A stretch of 64,000 nucleotides of DNA from Terrimonas_A sp051954695 (GTDB lineage Bacteria; Bacteroidota; Bacteroidia; Chitinophagales; Chitinophagaceae), in assembly GCA_051954695.1 (NCBI GenBank), contig JBQCHL010000005.1:124001-188000 (forward strand). Reading direction: 5' to 3'. The notes beneath the pieces are model-generated. The model was not told where the DNA came from, did not search any database, and was given only the letters and a program-made list of their open reading frames with translations. The position numbers and the translations under genes are program-made. This document shows positions 44,709 to 53,734 of the stretch, one piece after another (the stretch's first letter is position 1; the number at the start of each line of letters is the position of its first letter).

Positions 44709-44752
44709 GTATGCCGTAAGGCATCATAATCACCTACCCCAAAGGGGCATAC
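44709..44752 (+). promoter_or_regulatory. Leader with mutually exclusive hairpins upstream of metY
   Basis: GTATGCC (44709-44715) can pair either with the nearby GGCAT (44720-44724) or with the distal GGCATAC (44746-44752). CCCC/GGGG (44737-44747) is part of the alternative. This may be a second regulatory RNA, but no ligand or known family is recognised. Confidence 0.35.
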
Positions 44753-44804
44753 AGTCCCGTTTTCAAATCCGGTTTCTTTTTATTCATTCAACAAAATCAT
44801 TTTT

Positions 44805-46130
44805 ATGAGCAACAAGCTTCATTTCGAGACTCTGCAGCTCCATGCAGGCCAACAGATCGACCCTACAACAAAATCAAGGGCTGTTCCCATTTATCAAACT
44901 ACTTCCTATGCGTTCGACAGTACAGATCATGCTGCTGATCTTTTCGGTCTCCGCCAGTTTGGTAATATCTACACCCGGATCATGAACCCGACAACAGATG
45001 TTTTTGAACAACGCATTGCAGCACTTGAGGGAGGTGTGGCAGCACTTGCAACAGCTTCAGGCCAGGCAGCACAATTTCTTGCATTGAATAATATCCTGCA
45101 GGCCGGTGACAATTTTGTAAGCACTTCCTATTTGTATGGAGGCACTCACAATCAATTCAAAGTATCCTTTAAGCGCCTGGGTATAGATGTGCGCTTTGCT
45201 GATGGCGACAATGTGGACAGCTTTGTTCCGCATATTGATAAAAACACCAAGGCCATTTACCTGGAAACGATCGGCAACCCCCGCCTCAACATTCCTGATT
45301 TTGAAAAATTCGTTGCCCTTGCAAAAGAATATGACCTGCCCCTGATCGTGGACAATACATTTGGTGCAGGCGGTTACTTATTCAAACCACTGGAATGGGG
45401 AGCCAACGTAGTCGTTAACTCCACTACCAAATGGATCGGTGGTCATGGCACTACAATCGGCGGCGTGATCATTGACGGTGGTAATTATAATTGGGGCAAT
45501 GGCAAATTCCCTCAATTCACCGAGCCCTCTGAAGGTTATCATGGCTTAAAATTCTGGGATGTGTTTGGAGAAGGCAATCCGCTCGGCCTGCCCAATATCG
45601 CTTTTGCCATCCGTGCAAGAGTGGAAGGCCTGAGGGACTTCGGCCCTTCACAAAGCCCATTCAATTCTTTCCTTACCCTGCAGGGATTGGAAACATTGAG
45701 CCTGCGCGTACAACGCCACGTTGATAATGCACTGGCCCTTGCAAAATGGCTGGAAGCAGATGATCGTGTTGAATTTGTTTGGTATCCTGGCCTGGAAAGC
45801 AGCCCTTATCACACACTGGCTAAGAAATACCTGACTAATGGGTTCGGTGGTGTGCTGCAATTTGGCATCAAAGGCGGTGTTGAAAACGGACGTAAGTTCA
45901 TCAACTCATTAAAGCTGGTAAGCCATCTGGCCAACATGGGTGATGCAAAAACTCTGGCGATCCATCCTGCATCCACTACGCATGAACAATTAAGCGATAA
46001 GGAAAGAGAAGCTGCCGGCGTATTGCCCAATCTCGTCCGTATCAGCGTAGGCATTGAACATATCGATGATATCAAAGCCGATTTTGAACAGGCTTTTGAA
46101 AAAGTGTTTGCAAAAGAACTGGCAGTATAA
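44805..46130 (+). CDS. metY: O-acetylhomoserine sulfhydrylase
   Basis: 441 residues, PLP-dependent. Makes homocysteine from O-acetylhomoserine and sulfide, the direct sulfhydrylation route to methionine. Seen: FETLQLHAGQQIDPTTKSRAVPIYQTTSY, YLETIGNPRLNIPDFEKFVALAKEYDLPLIVDNTFGAGG, and the PLP lysine at residue 209 in NSTTKWIGGHG, with HPASTTHEQLSDKEREAAGV near the C-terminus. Typical length. It is the first structural gene behind the SAM-I riboswitch, 21 bases before metX. Confidence 0.97.
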   Translation: MSNKLHFETLQLHAGQQIDPTTKSRAVPIYQTTSYAFDSTDHAADLFGLRQFGNIYTRIMNPTTDVFEQRIAALEGGVAALATASGQAAQFLALNNILQAGDNFVSTSYLYGGTHNQFKVSFKRLGIDVRFADGDNVDSFVPHIDKNTKAIYLETIGNPRLNIPDFEKFVALAKEYDLPLIVDNTFGAGGYLFKPLEWGANVVVNSTTKWIGGHGTTIGGVIIDGGNYNWGNGKFPQFTEPSEGYHGLKFWDVFGEGNPLGLPNIAFAIRARVEGLRDFGPSQSPFNSFLTLQGLETLSLRVQRHVDNALALAKWLEADDRVEFVWYPGLESSPYHTLAKKYLTNGFGGVLQFGIKGGVENGRKFINSLKLVSHLANMGDAKTLAIHPASTTHEQLSDKEREAAGVLPNLVRISVGIEHIDDIKADFEQAFEKVFAKELAV

Positions 46131-46151
46131 AAGAGCAATTGAATTAAACCT

Positions 46152-47210
46152 ATGGTGACTGTTTTTAAATACGAACATCCATTTCAGTTAGAGTCAGGGG
46201 TAACTCTTCCGGGTTACCACCTGGCTTATACTACCCACGGAAAACTGAATGCAGCAAAAGACAATGTGGTATGGATATTTCATGCACTGACCGCCAACAG
46301 CAATCCTGCTGAATGGTGGCCCGGCCTTGTAGGCGATGGAAAATTCTTTGATCCTTCCCGGTATTTTATTATTTGTGTAAACAAACCAGGAAGCCCTTAT
46401 GGAAGCATTTCTCCACTGAGCACTAATCCTGAAACCAACCAGCCTTATTATCATGATTTTCCTGTGTTCACCATACGTGATATCATCAGGACCTACCAGC
46501 AACTGAAAAAAGAGCTGGGCATTAAAAAAATCCTGGTCGGACTTGGTGGAAGCACAGGCGGTATGCAATTGCTGGAATGGGCAATTGAAGAACCGGAATT
46601 GTTTGAACATATTGTTCCTATTGCTACCAATGCCGCGCTCTCACCCTGGGGTGTTGCATTCAATGCATCTCAGCGCATGGCCATAGAAGCAGATAGCACC
46701 TGGCAGGAAAGACGTGCCGATGCAGGTCAGAAAGGGCTGGCAGCAGCACGCTCTATTGCACTGCTTTCTTACCGGCACTACAATGGATATGATATCACAC
46801 AGCCAAGGGATAAGGCATTTGTTCCGCTCGGTGGTGAAATAACTTATGCCGCTGACAATTACCAGCGCTACCAGGGATTGAAGCTTGTGAACAGGTTTAA
46901 TGCTATCTGTTATTACCGGCTCACCCAAACTATGGACAGTCATGATGTAGGCCGCAACAGGATAAACGCAGAACAGGCATTGAAAACCATAAAAGCTGCT
47001 ACGTTGGTGATCGGCATCCGTTCAGATGTACTTTACCCCATAGAGGAGCAGGTGTATCTGCAACAAACCATTCCCGGTGCCAAACTGTTAGACATAGCCA
47101 GTGATTTTGGCCACGACGGTTTCCTGCTCGAATATGAAAAGATAGAAACAGCCCTCAGGGAATTCATTCATATAAATACATCGCATCATTTAAAAATTGT
47201 GAATCAATAA
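46152..47210 (+). CDS. metX: Homoserine O-acetyltransferase
   Basis: 352 residues, alpha/beta-hydrolase fold. Acetylates homoserine with acetyl-CoA to make the MetY substrate. Seen: LPGYHLAYTTHGKLN, FHALTANSNPAEWWPGLVG, the nucleophile elbow GLGGSTGGMQLLEW (Ser in GGSTGG), the RSDVLYPIEEQ aspartate region and the His in FGHDGFLLE. Length and triad order are normal. Twenty-one bases downstream of metY and four bases before hom. Confidence 0.95.
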   Translation: MVTVFKYEHPFQLESGVTLPGYHLAYTTHGKLNAAKDNVVWIFHALTANSNPAEWWPGLVGDGKFFDPSRYFIICVNKPGSPYGSISPLSTNPETNQPYYHDFPVFTIRDIIRTYQQLKKELGIKKILVGLGGSTGGMQLLEWAIEEPELFEHIVPIATNAALSPWGVAFNASQRMAIEADSTWQERRADAGQKGLAAARSIALLSYRHYNGYDITQPRDKAFVPLGGEITYAADNYQRYQGLKLVNRFNAICYYRLTQTMDSHDVGRNRINAEQALKTIKAATLVIGIRSDVLYPIEEQVYLQQTIPGAKLLDIASDFGHDGFLLEYEKIETALREFIHINTSHHLKIVNQ

Positions 47211-47214
47211 AAAC

Positions 47215-48471
47215 ATGGAAACACATAAACAGTTAACGATCGGATTATTCGGATTCGGAGTAGTAGGTGAAGGATTATACAAGGTGCTGCAACAAACACC
47301 TTCTCTTAAAGCAAGCCTCAAAAAGGTATGCATCAAGAATCCGGAGAAAAAAAGGAATGCACCAGCAGATCTCTTTACTACTGATAAAGACGTTTTGCTG
47401 AATGATCCCGAGATCAACGTGATAGTGGAAGTGATCGATGACGCCAACGCCGCCTATGAGATCGTGTTCACCGCCCTGAAAAACGGAAAAGATGTAGTAA
47501 GCGCGAGCAAAAAAATGATCGCGGAGCATCTCCACTCTCTACTTGAACTTCAACAGGAAACAGGACAGTCATTCTTATATGAATCGGCAGCATGTGCTTC
47601 CATACCGGTGATCCGGAACCTGGAAGAGTATTATGACAATGATCTTTTGCATTCGATCAAAGCGATCGTAAACGGATCCACCAATTTCATCCTGACCAAG
47701 ATGTTTGAGGAAGGATTGGATTTCAAGCAGGCATTGATCCTGGCGCAACAATTAGGTTTTGCGGAAAGCAATCCAAAACTGGATGTGGAAGGTTTTGATG
47801 CACTGAATAAATGGACATTCCTGCTGACGCATGCTTACGGCATCACCGAATCTCCGGATAATATTTTATTCAATGGCATCCAGAACATCCGCGGCAGTGA
47901 CGCTACTGTTGCCAAAGAAAAAAACCAGCAGATCAAACTGGTGGCGCAGGCAAAAAAGCTGCAGAATGGAAAAGTCGCTGCTTTTGTTCTTCCACAATTT
48001 GTAAAGCAGGAAGATCCATTGTCATTTGTAAAGAATGAATACAATGGCGTGGTGATCGAAAGTGGTTTTGCCGACAAACAATTCTTTTATGGAAAGGGTG
48101 CAGGCAGTTTCCCTACTGCTTCTGCAGTGCTGAGTGATATTTCCGCTTTGCGTTATCAATACAAGTATGAGTACAAAAAGCTGTACCATCATCATCCACA
48201 TGAATTGAGTAATGATGTGTTCCTCCGCGTGTATGTGAGCTTTGAAGACTGGCAATATATTCCCCGCGAAAAATTTGAATGGATAGAAGAATGGCATGCT
48301 CAGGAAGAAAGGAAATACCTGGTGGGTGTGATCGCGTTTGAAGAATTGAAAAACAATAACTGGTGGAAGGAAAATAATACTTCTTTGATCCTAACCCCTG
48401 ATCCTGTTATTGAAGATGTAGAGATCAGGAAGCTGAAGAAGAAGAGTTTGGAACTGGCAGGAATCGTATAA
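47215..48471 (+). CDS. hom: Homoserine dehydrogenase
   Basis: 418 residues. Reduces aspartate semialdehyde to homoserine, the precursor of both methionine and threonine. Rossmann motif IGLFGFGVVGEGLYKVL at the N-terminus, SASKKMIAEHLHSLLELQQETGQSFLYESAACASIPVIRNLEEYY and the substrate loop GSTNFILTKMFEEGLDFKQALILAQQLGFAE. There is no aspartokinase domain, so it is monofunctional, and the C-terminal part is not a recognisable ACT domain. Same operon as metY and metX, as in many Bacteroidota. Confidence 0.94.
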   Translation: METHKQLTIGLFGFGVVGEGLYKVLQQTPSLKASLKKVCIKNPEKKRNAPADLFTTDKDVLLNDPEINVIVEVIDDANAAYEIVFTALKNGKDVVSASKKMIAEHLHSLLELQQETGQSFLYESAACASIPVIRNLEEYYDNDLLHSIKAIVNGSTNFILTKMFEEGLDFKQALILAQQLGFAESNPKLDVEGFDALNKWTFLLTHAYGITESPDNILFNGIQNIRGSDATVAKEKNQQIKLVAQAKKLQNGKVAAFVLPQFVKQEDPLSFVKNEYNGVVIESGFADKQFFYGKGAGSFPTASAVLSDISALRYQYKYEYKKLYHHHPHELSNDVFLRVYVSFEDWQYIPREKFEWIEEWHAQEERKYLVGVIAFEELKNNNWWKENNTSLILTPDPVIEDVEIRKLKKKSLELAGIV

Positions 48472-48476
48472 AGTGG

Positions 48477-48546
48477 AATAATGTATCGCCAAGGATATGC
48501 AAAGTGCGCTACATTGCGGCCTTGGCATTCCTGGCGATACATTATT
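48477..48546. repeat. Intergenic palindrome, TATCGC-AAGG family, copy 2
   Basis: AATAATGTATCGCCA (48477-48491) pairs perfectly with TGGCGATACATTATT (48532-48546); inner CCAAGG (48489-48494) and CCTTGG (48520-48525) also pair. The TATCGC, AAGG and GCGCTACATTGCG words recur at 2785-2862. It separates the convergent hom and sulfatase-fold genes and probably stops both. Confidence 0.85.
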
Positions 48547-48548
48547 CT

Positions 48549-50492
48549 TTATGGAAGCATTTTATCTTCAACCAGCCTGTTATGGTATTGTTGAATAAAA
48601 GCTTTCATCCTTAATTCCAGGCTGTCTTTAACTACTGGCAATTCCTTCTGTAAATCCGTTTTCATCAACCGGTCCTTATCATAATTGAAAAGGCCGGTTG
48701 TTTTTTGTCCATCAAACTGCAACAGGTGATCATCCTGTATCCATTGAAACCCGCCCAGGTAGCTGGCCGCGAAATTCTTTCTCGATGGTTGAAAGATGCT
48801 TTCTCCAAAAGAAACCAGTTTGCCGTTATAATTAAGATAAGAAAGCACACTGGGCATGATATCTATCTGTTGCACCACACTACTGTCCACCTTCACTAAT
48901 GAGCTATCCCCTGCATGATAAAAAGCAATGGGAATAGACAAATTGCCCCAACCTGTCTGATACTCCGGGAACTCAGATACCGTGGCATGATCGGCCGTGA
49001 TCACGAATAGTGTATTTTTAAACCATTTCATCGTGGAAGCAGTTGCAAAGAACTTTCGCAAAGCCATATCTGTATATCCCATACATTCATGGATCGGCAA
49101 ATCCCCTTTAGGGAAAACGCCTTCATACTGCTTTGGTACTTTGAACGGATGGTGCGATGACACGGAAAAAATAGTGGAGAAGAAAGGTTGAGGTATCGTA
49201 TCCAGGGTTTTTGCAAAGAACTGGAAGAACGGTTCATCCCAGATCCCCCACAGACCATCAAAATCAGCATCGTTATTGTATTCGTCCTTACCGTAATAAT
49301 GCTGGATATTTATCAGGTTGGCAAATGCTTTAAAGCCCATAGAGCCATTAGGCGCCCCATGAAAGAAAGAAGTGTTATATCCTTTATCCCTTAAAATGGA
49401 AGGAAGGCTTTTCATTTTATTGGATGCATATGGCGTTAGCACAAAAGGTATTTCTCCCGCCGGGATACCAGCCAGCACAGAGGGCATGGCATCAATGGAC
49501 TTGCGGCCGTTTGCAAAAGAATTCCAGCAGATGCGGCTATTGGAGAACAATGAATCCAGGAAAGGCGTGAATCCTTTATAGGTGCCGCCTTTCAGGTCCC
49601 TGTTATAAAAGCCGATACCTTCCCTACCAAAGCTTTCCAGGATAATGATCACCACATTATCATAACGGAAAGGCTTATCGGAGCTAAGCTGCTGCACCGG
49701 TGTATAGACCTGCTCCACCTGCCCATCAGTAAAAAAGTTTTCCTTTTTATAGAAGCGCTGACCTGCTGTCCGGATAACGCAGAAAGGTGTATTCAGTACC
49801 AGGGGTATCTCTCCCGGATTGCTTACGTATTCGCCTGCATTGCTCATGGTAATGGGGCGGGTGCTGTATTTAAAATCACCCCGGATGCCGCCCACCATCA
49901 GCGTAGCGATCAAAGCCATTAATACAATACCGGATGGATAATAGACCCAGGGGTTGATCATCGCTGGCTTCCTGATCTTAACGCGATTATACAGCCAAAC
50001 CATCAGCACCATCAAAGCCATATAGATCAGCACCACATACCAGTAATCCAGTAAAAAGCTGAAAAAGAAACTGCCTCCCCTTCCCTTCTCATTGGAAAAT
50101 TCCCTTAACACATCCAGCGTTGAGCGGCGAAGGGTGAACCGGAAATAAATAAAATCGATGCAATTGATGGCAAATGCAAGTCCATTGGTTATAACAAAAA
50201 CAATTTTTGCGGCCTTCTGGTAAACAGCATTGTAACGGACAGGCAATGGCAGTATATAGAGCAGGATGAACAATGCATTCACATAAAACAAAGCCGCCAT
50301 GTCAAACCTGAAGCCACCCCTCAAGATATGCATCCAGTTTTCAAAACTGATCCCCGGGAAAAAGCTCCTGTTCAAGCCAAAAAAGATGAACCGGCTTATC
50401 AGGAAAAGAAAAATAATGATTGCCAGCCTGTATAAAAGGGCTATGTAAATATTGGCCGTAAACGAACGGCCTACCCCCGAAATCTTTCCCAT
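48549..50492 (-). CDS. LtaS-like phosphoglycerol transferase/sulfatase-fold membrane enzyme
   Basis: 647 residues. About five N-terminal membrane helices (LYRLAIIIFLFLISRFIFFG to WVYYPSGIVLMALIATLMVGG), then a sulfatase-fold catalytic domain. Seen: VVIIILESFGREGIGFYN (metal Glu), NGRKSIDAMPSVLAGIPAG with a Ser where LtaS has the Thr nucleophile, FSVSSHHPFKVP, YTDMALRKFFATAS and LFVITADHATVSEFPEYQT (metal Asp/His). Enzymes of this family transfer phosphoglycerol or phosphoethanolamine groups to envelope glycans. Bacteroidota have no teichoic acids, so the cargo is probably a lipid or periplasmic glycan. Its 3' end abuts a palindrome shared with hom. Confidence 0.9.
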   Translation of the reverse strand: MGKISGVGRSFTANIYIALLYRLAIIIFLFLISRFIFFGLNRSFFPGISFENWMHILRGGFRFDMAALFYVNALFILLYILPLPVRYNAVYQKAAKIVFVITNGLAFAINCIDFIYFRFTLRRSTLDVLREFSNEKGRGGSFFFSFLLDYWYVVLIYMALMVLMVWLYNRVKIRKPAMINPWVYYPSGIVLMALIATLMVGGIRGDFKYSTRPITMSNAGEYVSNPGEIPLVLNTPFCVIRTAGQRFYKKENFFTDGQVEQVYTPVQQLSSDKPFRYDNVVIIILESFGREGIGFYNRDLKGGTYKGFTPFLDSLFSNSRICWNSFANGRKSIDAMPSVLAGIPAGEIPFVLTPYASNKMKSLPSILRDKGYNTSFFHGAPNGSMGFKAFANLINIQHYYGKDEYNNDADFDGLWGIWDEPFFQFFAKTLDTIPQPFFSTIFSVSSHHPFKVPKQYEGVFPKGDLPIHECMGYTDMALRKFFATASTMKWFKNTLFVITADHATVSEFPEYQTGWGNLSIPIAFYHAGDSSLVKVDSSVVQQIDIMPSVLSYLNYNGKLVSFGESIFQPSRKNFAASYLGGFQWIQDDHLLQFDGQKTTGLFNYDKDRLMKTDLQKELPVVKDSLELRMKAFIQQYHNRLVEDKMLP

Positions 50493-50777
50493 TCTTGTTG
50501 ATTTATCTTCTCATTATCCTTTACCGGCGATCGGCGTCCCTCCGATGCTTCAGGAAACCCTAAAAGTAAAACAATCTTTGTGAATCCTGGAAACAGCCAG
50601 GTAACCGGCTTCTAATAAGATTTTAATGCGGTTCCGGAACTATTCATGCCTGTTTGCTTGCATTTTCCCTGCTTATCCACATTCGAAAATATCTTTCCTG
50701 ATTTTCCGTTTGAGGTAACCAAAAAGTCCAGGAAACCCCTATATTCACAGCTTTTAGACCCAGTGTAAAAAATATAC

Positions 50778-51803
50778 ATGAGCCGTAAGAAATTCTCTTC
50801 CTTCCGTTGGTCCGATGAAGTGGAACCACATAAAGCAAGGACTAAAGAAATTATTACAAAACATCCGGAGATCAGGCAACTGATCGGCCGCAACCCATAC
50901 ACCATACTGGTGATCATTGCTGCAGTAGGATTACAGCTTGCCCTCGCCTATATCGTTTCCCCATTAGGTTTCGATCTTTCCTGGATATGGACCGTTGTGC
51001 TTGCTTTTTTTGCCGGTGCATTTCTCTGTCATACGCTGTTCGTTTGTATACACGAAGCTTCGCATAATCTTATTTTCAAAAATAAAACAGCTAATATACT
51101 TGCCGGCATCCTGTCAAACCTGCCACAAGTATTTCCCAGTTCTGTTTCTTTTGCAAAATATCACATGAAGCATCATGCTTACCAGGGTGTGGAAGCACTG
51201 GATGCAGATATGCCGTTCCGCTGGGAAGCTAAACTCATCAATAATGCGCCGGTAGGCAAAGCCGTTTGGTTATTGTTCTATCCCATCTTCCAGATGCTCC
51301 GTCCTCTCCGTTTGAAAGAGATAAAATTGTTTGATGGATGGACTGTCGTGAACTTACTGGTACAGGTCGTCTTCATGACGGCTGTTATTTATTTCCTTGG
51401 AGGAAAAGCTGCCATTTATTTGCTGATCAGTTTTTTCCTGTCTGTAGGCCTGCATCCCCTGGGTGCAAGATGGATACAGGAACATTTCCTTACGCATGGC
51501 GATCAGGAAACAAAAAGCTATTATGGTCCATTGAACCTGACCAATCTTAATGTGGGTTATCACAATGAGCATCATGATTTCCCTTCCGTTCCCTGGAACC
51601 GCTTACCTAAAGTAAAACAGATCGCCGGCAGTTATTACACCAGCCTTGGCTATCATACTTCTTATGTAGGATTGCTATTCCAGTTCCTTTTCGATCGCAA
51701 TATTTCTGTTTATTCCCGCACAGCAAGGGATAAAAGGGGAAAGCGTAGTGCCAAAGCACCTCATTTACCTGCAGATATGGCAACACCGGAAGAGCTTGGT
51801 TGA
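50778..51803 (+). CDS. Membrane desaturase like eukaryotic sphingolipid delta-4-desaturase (DES1)
   Basis: 341 residues. Three histidine boxes of the fatty-acyl desaturase family: HEASH (92-96), HMKHH (129-133) and HNEHH (262-266), with four hydrophobic segments between. The match goes beyond the boxes. The N-terminus FRWSDEVEPHKARTKEIITK and HPEIRQLIG resembles the Lipid_DES domain of animal DES1, and SYYGPLNLTNLNVGYHNEHHDFP and ISVYSRTARDKRGK closely resemble DES1 C-terminal segments. DES1 introduces the 4,5-double bond of ceramide. Bacteroidota make dihydroceramides, so a ceramide-modifying role is the strongest inference. A fatty-acid desaturase is the alternative. It is monocistronic. 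Confidence 0.93.
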   Translation: MSRKKFSSFRWSDEVEPHKARTKEIITKHPEIRQLIGRNPYTILVIIAAVGLQLALAYIVSPLGFDLSWIWTVVLAFFAGAFLCHTLFVCIHEASHNLIFKNKTANILAGILSNLPQVFPSSVSFAKYHMKHHAYQGVEALDADMPFRWEAKLINNAPVGKAVWLLFYPIFQMLRPLRLKEIKLFDGWTVVNLLVQVVFMTAVIYFLGGKAAIYLLISFFLSVGLHPLGARWIQEHFLTHGDQETKSYYGPLNLTNLNVGYHNEHHDFPSVPWNRLPKVKQIAGSYYTSLGYHTSYVGLLFQFLFDRNISVYSRTARDKRGKRSAKAPHLPADMATPEELG

Positions 51804-51823
51804 TGAGAGATCGCTATCGCATC

Positions 51824-52450
51824 TTACGCATGCATCGCATACATAATAATGTTCATCCCAAATTTTGTATTATCTTCTGCCATAAAACGCTTGTTGCGGA
51901 AATCATAATCCCATTCGCAGCCATAATCCTTATTGCTGTAGAGCACAGCAATGCGGCCATTTATTTCAACGGCTTTTAAATAATCATGTATCAGGTCATC
52001 TCCCCATCCATTCAGTTCAAAGGAAGTGGGTGGAGGCCCTTTTTCAAAATGGAAAAAGGAACGATAGATCTCGTGATTGTTAGGGATCTTTTTTAAAGCC
52101 TGCGGCCCAAAACTGGCAGCCATCTGGGCTTCAAAAGATTTGGCAAAAAGGCCGTCAATATCATGATTGCAGTCGTCCACAAATACAAAACCTCCATTCT
52201 GTACATATTTCTTGAAATAAGCATTTTCCCGGGCACTGAATTGCACCAGCTTATGACCGCTCAGATAACAAAATGGGGATAGAAAAAGCTCTTCACTGTC
52301 CAGTTCCACAATGCGCTCCTGCGGATTTACAGGAACGGTAGTATACTCTACCAGTGAGTTCAATAGATTTGTTGGCATACGCTGGTCCGTATCCCAGTCG
52401 CCTGAATGATACCGTAATCGTGAAAATGTAAACCGGCTGCCCTTAATCAT
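51824..52450 (-). CDS. DUF4159-domain protein
   Basis: 208 residues from ATG 52450; the longer TTG start at 52474 was not preferred. Characteristic DUF4159 stretches: FTFSRLRYHSGDWDTDQRMPTNLL, LSPFCYLSGHKLVQFSARENAYFKKYVQNGGFVFVDDCN, and WGDDLIHDYLKAVEINGRIAVLYSNKDYG. The fold is thought to be GATase1-like without catalytic activity. DUF4159 genes are commonly next to MoxR-DUF58-BatA clusters, and here the MoxR gene is divergent across a palindrome-bearing gap. No signal peptide is evident with the chosen start. Confidence 0.85.
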   Translation of the reverse strand: MIKGSRFTFSRLRYHSGDWDTDQRMPTNLLNSLVEYTTVPVNPQERIVELDSEELFLSPFCYLSGHKLVQFSARENAYFKKYVQNGGFVFVDDCNHDIDGLFAKSFEAQMAASFGPQALKKIPNNHEIYRSFFHFEKGPPPTSFELNGWGDDLIHDYLKAVEINGRIAVLYSNKDYGCEWDYDFRNKRFMAEDNTKFGMNIIMYAMHA

Positions 52451-52477
52451 AGATGCTTTTGTCAGGAAATTCAAAAG

Positions 52478-52550
52478 TCAAAATTAAAAAGTAAAAAAAC
52501 AAGATGCCTCTTATTGGACGTCTTTTTGCCTTTTTACTTTTTAATTTTGA
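52478..52550. repeat. Intergenic palindrome, A/T-rich TCAAAATTAAAAAG family, copy 1
   Basis: TCAAAATTAAAAAGTAAAAA (52478-52497) pairs perfectly with its reverse complement at 52531-52550. A second partial stem lies inside. Related A-rich words occur in the element at 53735-53779. It separates DUF4159 and moxR, which are divergent, so it is probably not a terminator for either. Confidence 0.8.
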
Positions 52551-52685
52551 ATTATATAAGGCATTCGTTCTTAAAATTCCTGTTTTTTGCCCACAGGCAA
52601 AAGAAAATAAAGGGAATGACGTCAAAATATTCGAACTTTCATCCTCTCGCAGGATAAGGTTCTGAGCCGGGAACGGCCATACGGA

Positions 52686-53723
52686 TTGCTTGAAGCGATC
52701 GCATTATTCTCCATTAAAAAAACTGCTTTGGAACTGACAGAAACAAAAGTTGACCAACTATTGCAGAAAGTATCATCGCTTAAGCAAGAGATACAAAAAG
52801 TGATCGTAGGGCAGGATATTGTGCTTGAAGAAATACTGGTGGCCCTGCTTGCCGGTGGTCACTGCCTGCTTGAAGGCGTACCTGGTCTGGCTAAGACCCT
52901 GATGGTTCGAACCATGGCGCAGGCCCTTCATCTTCCTTTCCGCCGGATACAATTCACTCCCGATCTTATGCCTACCGATATTATCGGCACTGAGATCCTG
53001 GAAGATGATCCTGCTACAGGGAAAAGGATCTTCACTTTTACCAGGGGACCCATATTCGCCAATATATTACTGGCTGATGAAATAAACCGTACCCCACCTA
53101 AAACCCAATCTGCCCTGCTGGAAGCCATGCAGGAGTTTGAAGTAACTTATGCAGGCAAAACTTACCTGCTCGACAAACCTTTCTTTATCCTCGCCACCCA
53201 GAATCCCATTGAGCAGGCAGGCACCTATCCACTTCCTGAAGCACAATTGGACCGTTTCCTGTTGTATGTAAAAATCGGCTATCCTACCGAACGGGAAGAG
53301 ATAGAGATACTGGCCAACACAACCGGCACAAGGAAAAATAAAGTACAACCTGTTGTGAATGGTGATGAGATCAGGCAATTGCAATCACTCGTAAGAGAAG
53401 TATCTATCAATGACGACCTCACTGCCTATGCAGGTAAACTGGTAAGAGCAACACGTCCGGACACTACCACTGTTCCTTTTGTAAAAGAATGGGTGCGCTG
53501 GGGTGCAGGCCCAAGGGCAGGACAGGCTTTGATATTAACGGCCAAGGCAAGAGCTCTGCTGTATGGCCGCTATGCAGTGACCACAGAAGATATTCATACT
53601 ATGGCTTATCCTGTGTTGCGTCATCGCATACTGATGAATTTTAAAGCAGAAGCGGAAAATATAAGTTCTGATAAAGTCACTGATGAACTGATCAAAGCGA
53701 TTGAAAGGCCAAGAGCACTGTAA
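52686..53723 (+). CDS. MoxR-family AAA+ ATPase
   Basis: 345 residues from TTG 52686; no ATG precedes the conserved core and the frame is closed by a TGA at 52617, so a non-ATG start is required. Walker A EGVPGLAKT, the MoxR-specific region PFRRIQFTPDLMPTDIIGTEIL, Walker B GPIFANILLADEINRTPPKTQSALLEAM and sensor ATQNPIEQAGTYPLPEAQLDRF are intact. MoxR proteins are chaperone-like ATPases that work with DUF58 and von-Willebrand-type (Bat) proteins. First gene of the block ending in the TldD genes. Confidence 0.95.
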   Translation: MLEAIALFSIKKTALELTETKVDQLLQKVSSLKQEIQKVIVGQDIVLEEILVALLAGGHCLLEGVPGLAKTLMVRTMAQALHLPFRRIQFTPDLMPTDIIGTEILEDDPATGKRIFTFTRGPIFANILLADEINRTPPKTQSALLEAMQEFEVTYAGKTYLLDKPFFILATQNPIEQAGTYPLPEAQLDRFLLYVKIGYPTEREEIEILANTTGTRKNKVQPVVNGDEIRQLQSLVREVSINDDLTAYAGKLVRATRPDTTTVPFVKEWVRWGAGPRAGQALILTAKARALLYGRYAVTTEDIHTMAYPVLRHRILMNFKAEAENISSDKVTDELIKAIERPRAL

Positions 53724-53734
53724 ATTCAAAATTT

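Noticed and set aside
44605..44808. 67-residue ORF just upstream of metY
   Set aside because: Overlaps the putative second promoter and leader structure, has no signature and runs into the metY start; treated as leader RNA.
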